5,621 nt of DNA from Deltaproteobacteria bacterium (GTDB lineage Bacteria > Desulfobacterota_B > Binatia > UBA9968), in contig JACZQL010000124.1 in the NCBI GenBank assembly GCA_022545745.1, positions 1 to 5,621 on the forward strand, written 5' to 3'. A model generated the notes under the pieces. The model did not search any database. It was not told the DNA's origin and saw only the letters and a list, made by a program, of their open reading frames with translations. The position numbers were made by a program, and so were the translations under genes. Each line of letters begins with the position of its first letter. Within the stretch, counting starts at the first letter, position 1. Below, piece by piece: positions 4,244 to 5,621 of this stretch.

Positions 4244-5464
4244 ATGGCTGAACTTCATCCCTATCCTCGATTTTCCCTGGCCGAGAGGGACCGTAGATGG
4301 GCGGCCGTGCGCAAGCTAATGCAAGAACAACGGCTAGACGTTATCGTCACCCCCCAAAACACGGGCCACTCCATGGACTTTCAGGCCAACACACGCTACC
4401 TGACCCATTGCGGGGGTGGGGGTGATGCGGACATTGCCGCGGTCTTTCCATTAGACGGGGAGGTAACCGCAGTCGCCACCACGGCTCAAGCGCGTTGGCC
4501 CAACGTACAGGATTGGACCAAAGACGTCCGTGAAGCGCGCCGCAACTATGGGCGGGTCATCGTGGAACGGCTCCACGAACTGAAGGTCGATCATGGACGT
4601 ATTGGTATCACCGGTCTGGGTGAAGTTGAGGGTACACGCACGCCTGAGGGGACCATCAACCATGGGACCTGGAAGCAAATCCGTGAGGCTTTTCCCAGTG
4701 CCGAACTGGTGGATGCCACTCCTATCCTCACCGAGGTGCGCTATATCAAGAGCGAGGAGGAGATCGGAGCCCTCACGAAGTCCATGGAGATAATCGAAAT
4801 GGGTTATCAGGCTGAAATCGAGGCAGCTCGACCCGGCGTAAAGGACTGGGAGGTCTGGGCCAGAGCCCAGGGTGCCATGATGCTAAACGGCTCGGAAATG
4901 CCCGTCCACTGTAACTGGCTCTCGGGGAAAAACCCCAGGCGCACACTCACTCGACCGACTATGCGCATACTCGAGCGGGGTGATTTGATCATCAATGAGC
5001 TCGAGTCCTCCTGGATTGGTTACAGATCGCAGGGTGTCCAGCCGGTCTTTGTCGAAGTAGCGAACCCGGTGCATCAGGAGCTGATCAAGGTGCAAAAGGA
5101 AGTGTTCAACAAGGTCATGGAAAACCTCAAGCCCGGCGTTACGGTCGGAGAGCTATCAGAGCTCGCACAAGCGACAGGCCAGCAGGCAGCTCCGAAGACA
5201 GGTCCCATAGCCAACGCCAAAGCGGAGATTACCATGCACGGGCGTGGGGCGGGTGATGATGGTCCCATCATTACATCGACGGCTCGTAGTCCTAAACAGC
5301 TGGCCGTGGCACTAAAGGAAAATATGGTCTTTATCTGCAAGCCCTCAGCAATTACGGCGGATGGCAACTATCACTGCACATGGGGTGATTCGGTGGTCGT
5401 CACCCGCAGCGGCGGTCGCAGATTGGGCAAGCGGCCGCACGGTCTCGCTGTCTCCGGCATGTAG
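4244..5464 (+). CDS. M24 (creatinase / aminopeptidase P fold) protein with non-canonical active site
   Basis: This 406-residue protein starts at ATG with GGAGG (4234-4238) 5 nt upstream, 27 nt after the previous stop. It has the two-domain layout of the family: an N-terminal creatinase/prolidase domain (about 10-165) and a C-terminal pita-bread domain (about 175-395) introduced by L-T-E-V-R-Y-I-K-S-E-E-E-I. Canonical M24 peptidases bind two metals through Asp, Asp, His, Glu, Glu. Here I read E252 (in G-D-L-I-I-N-E), Q263 (in G-Y-R-S-Q), H332 (M-H-G-R-G), K366 (F-I-C-K-P, normally EP) and G381 (W-G-D-S-V-V-V-T, normally ED). Only the His is kept. This recalls creatinase, a metal-free member that hydrolyses a C-N bond, rather than a Xaa-Pro peptidase. 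Last in the operon, it may hydrolyse an amide- or guanidino-type product of the VOC enzymes, but substrate is inference. Confidence 0.85.
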   Translation: MAELHPYPRFSLAERDRRWAAVRKLMQEQRLDVIVTPQNTGHSMDFQANTRYLTHCGGGGDADIAAVFPLDGEVTAVATTAQARWPNVQDWTKDVREARRNYGRVIVERLHELKVDHGRIGITGLGEVEGTRTPEGTINHGTWKQIREAFPSAELVDATPILTEVRYIKSEEEIGALTKSMEIIEMGYQAEIEAARPGVKDWEVWARAQGAMMLNGSEMPVHCNWLSGKNPRRTLTRPTMRILERGDLIINELESSWIGYRSQGVQPVFVEVANPVHQELIKVQKEVFNKVMENLKPGVTVGELSELAQATGQQAAPKTGPIANAKAEITMHGRGAGDDGPIITSTARSPKQLAVALKENMVFICKPSAITADGNYHCTWGDSVVVTRSGGRRLGKRPHGLAVSGM

Positions 5465-5480
5465 TTCTCAATCGAAGGTT

Positions 5481-5562
5481 TTCGCGCCAAGATGCCAAGC
5501 TCGTAAAGAGAAAGATTTGGATATTTCCTCCGAACTTGGCGTCCTTTGCGCCTTTGCGCGAA
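5481..5562. repeat. Imperfect palindromic intergenic repeat
   Basis: The left arm (5481-5503) begins TTCGCGCCAAG and ends GCCAAGCTCG. The right arm (5531-5562) reads CGAACTTGGCG, then CCTTTGCG twice in tandem (5543-5558), then CGAA. The outer TTCGCGC/GCGCGAA and inner GCCAAG-TCG/CGA-CTTGGC blocks are complementary, with about 9 extra nt in the right arm and 27 nt between arms. It begins 16 nt after the M24 stop and may stop or protect the operon transcript. From memory it resembles the 'cgccaag...cttggcgtc...tttgcgcga' repeats scattered in many bacterial genomes. Confidence 0.7.
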
Positions 5563-5576
5563 TCGTCCGAGTTCCC

Positions 5577-5603
5577 ATCTGCGATCATCTGCGTGAATCT
5601 GCG
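5577..5603. repeat. Short tandem repeat, three ATCTGCG units with 10-nt period
   Basis: ATCTGCG occurs at 5577-5583, 5587-5593 and 5597-5603, each separated by three variable bases. It is followed by GTTAAAA. The pattern resembles the 'atctgcgtnnatctgcggttaaaa' intergenic repeats common near the palindrome type just upstream. No gene is seen from 5465 to the window end. Confidence 0.65.
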
Positions 5604-5621
5604 GTTAAAAATCTTCTTCTT

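Noticed and set aside
4244..5464. Simple Xaa-Pro aminopeptidase annotation for the M24 protein
   Set aside because: Four of the five metal ligands needed for peptidase activity are not present, so the fold is accepted but the peptidase activity is not.
5400..5588. Minus-strand open frame of 62 codons containing R-K-G-A-K-D-A-K and F-T-S-L-A-S-W-R-E
   Set aside because: These peptides are translations of the palindromic repeat and commonly appear as spurious small proteins. The frame also runs into the end of the M24 gene.
5577..5603. CRISPR-like array at the three ATCTGCG units
   Set aside because: The repeats are only 7 nt with 3-nt spacers and no cas genes are present, so this is a short tandem repeat, not CRISPR.

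Overview
The window looks like bacterial chromosome from a mid-GC, Gram-negative-type organism. The evidence is dense gene packing, clear GGAGG-type ribosome binding sites, folate genes overlapping by 4 nt, and an exported COG4246-like protein. Taxonomy cannot be fixed from this sequence. The families (VOC dioxygenase-like proteins, a creatinase-like M24 protein, a FolX-like enzyme, dispersed intergenic repeats) would fit a proteobacterial or environmental uncultured lineage, but that is inference.

Left half (1-1735, minus strand): four genes read right to left with gaps of -4, 10 and 28 nt and probably form one operon. They are a dihydroneopterin aldolase/FolX-like protein (folB), a short 6-hydroxymethyl-dihydropterin pyrophosphokinase (folK, GTG start overlapping the folB stop), a six-helix VUT/YhhQ-family membrane protein (likely queuosine-precursor or vitamin transporter), and the N-terminal 145 residues of an exported esterase-like phytase-family protein that runs off the window. 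The first two are adjacent pterin/folate enzymes. The transporter fits a pterin/deazapurine theme because both routes derive from GTP through related chemistry.

Middle (1736-2003): a 268-bp divergent intergenic region. It holds one TTGACA-type promoter candidate facing each way, a stem-loop-forming inverted repeat between the two -35 boxes, and a second 13-nt-arm dyad in the presumed leader of the rightward operon.

Right half (2004-5464, plus strand): four closely spaced genes form what looks like a small catabolic operon of unknown substrate. Gene 1 is a VOC (glyoxalase/extradiol dioxygenase fold) domain fused to a complete Rieske [2Fe-2S] domain. Gene 2 is a stand-alone VOC protein with an intact His/His/Glu site. 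Gene 3 is a tandem VOC protein whose first half resembles the VOC part of gene 1 and whose second half resembles gene 2 but has lost a metal-ligand His. Gene 4 is a creatinase/aminopeptidase-P-fold (M24) protein in which four of the five usual metal ligands are replaced. An oxygenase or isomerase step on a ring or small oxygenated molecule followed by metal-free C-N hydrolysis is a reasonable hypothesis, not a demonstrated one. This operon is the most interesting part of the window.

Right end (5465-5621): non-coding. It holds an imperfect palindrome of the 'TTCGCGCCAAG / CTTGGCG...GCGCGAA' type followed by three ATCTGCG units at exact 10-nt period. These resemble dispersed intergenic repeats seen in many bacterial genomes.
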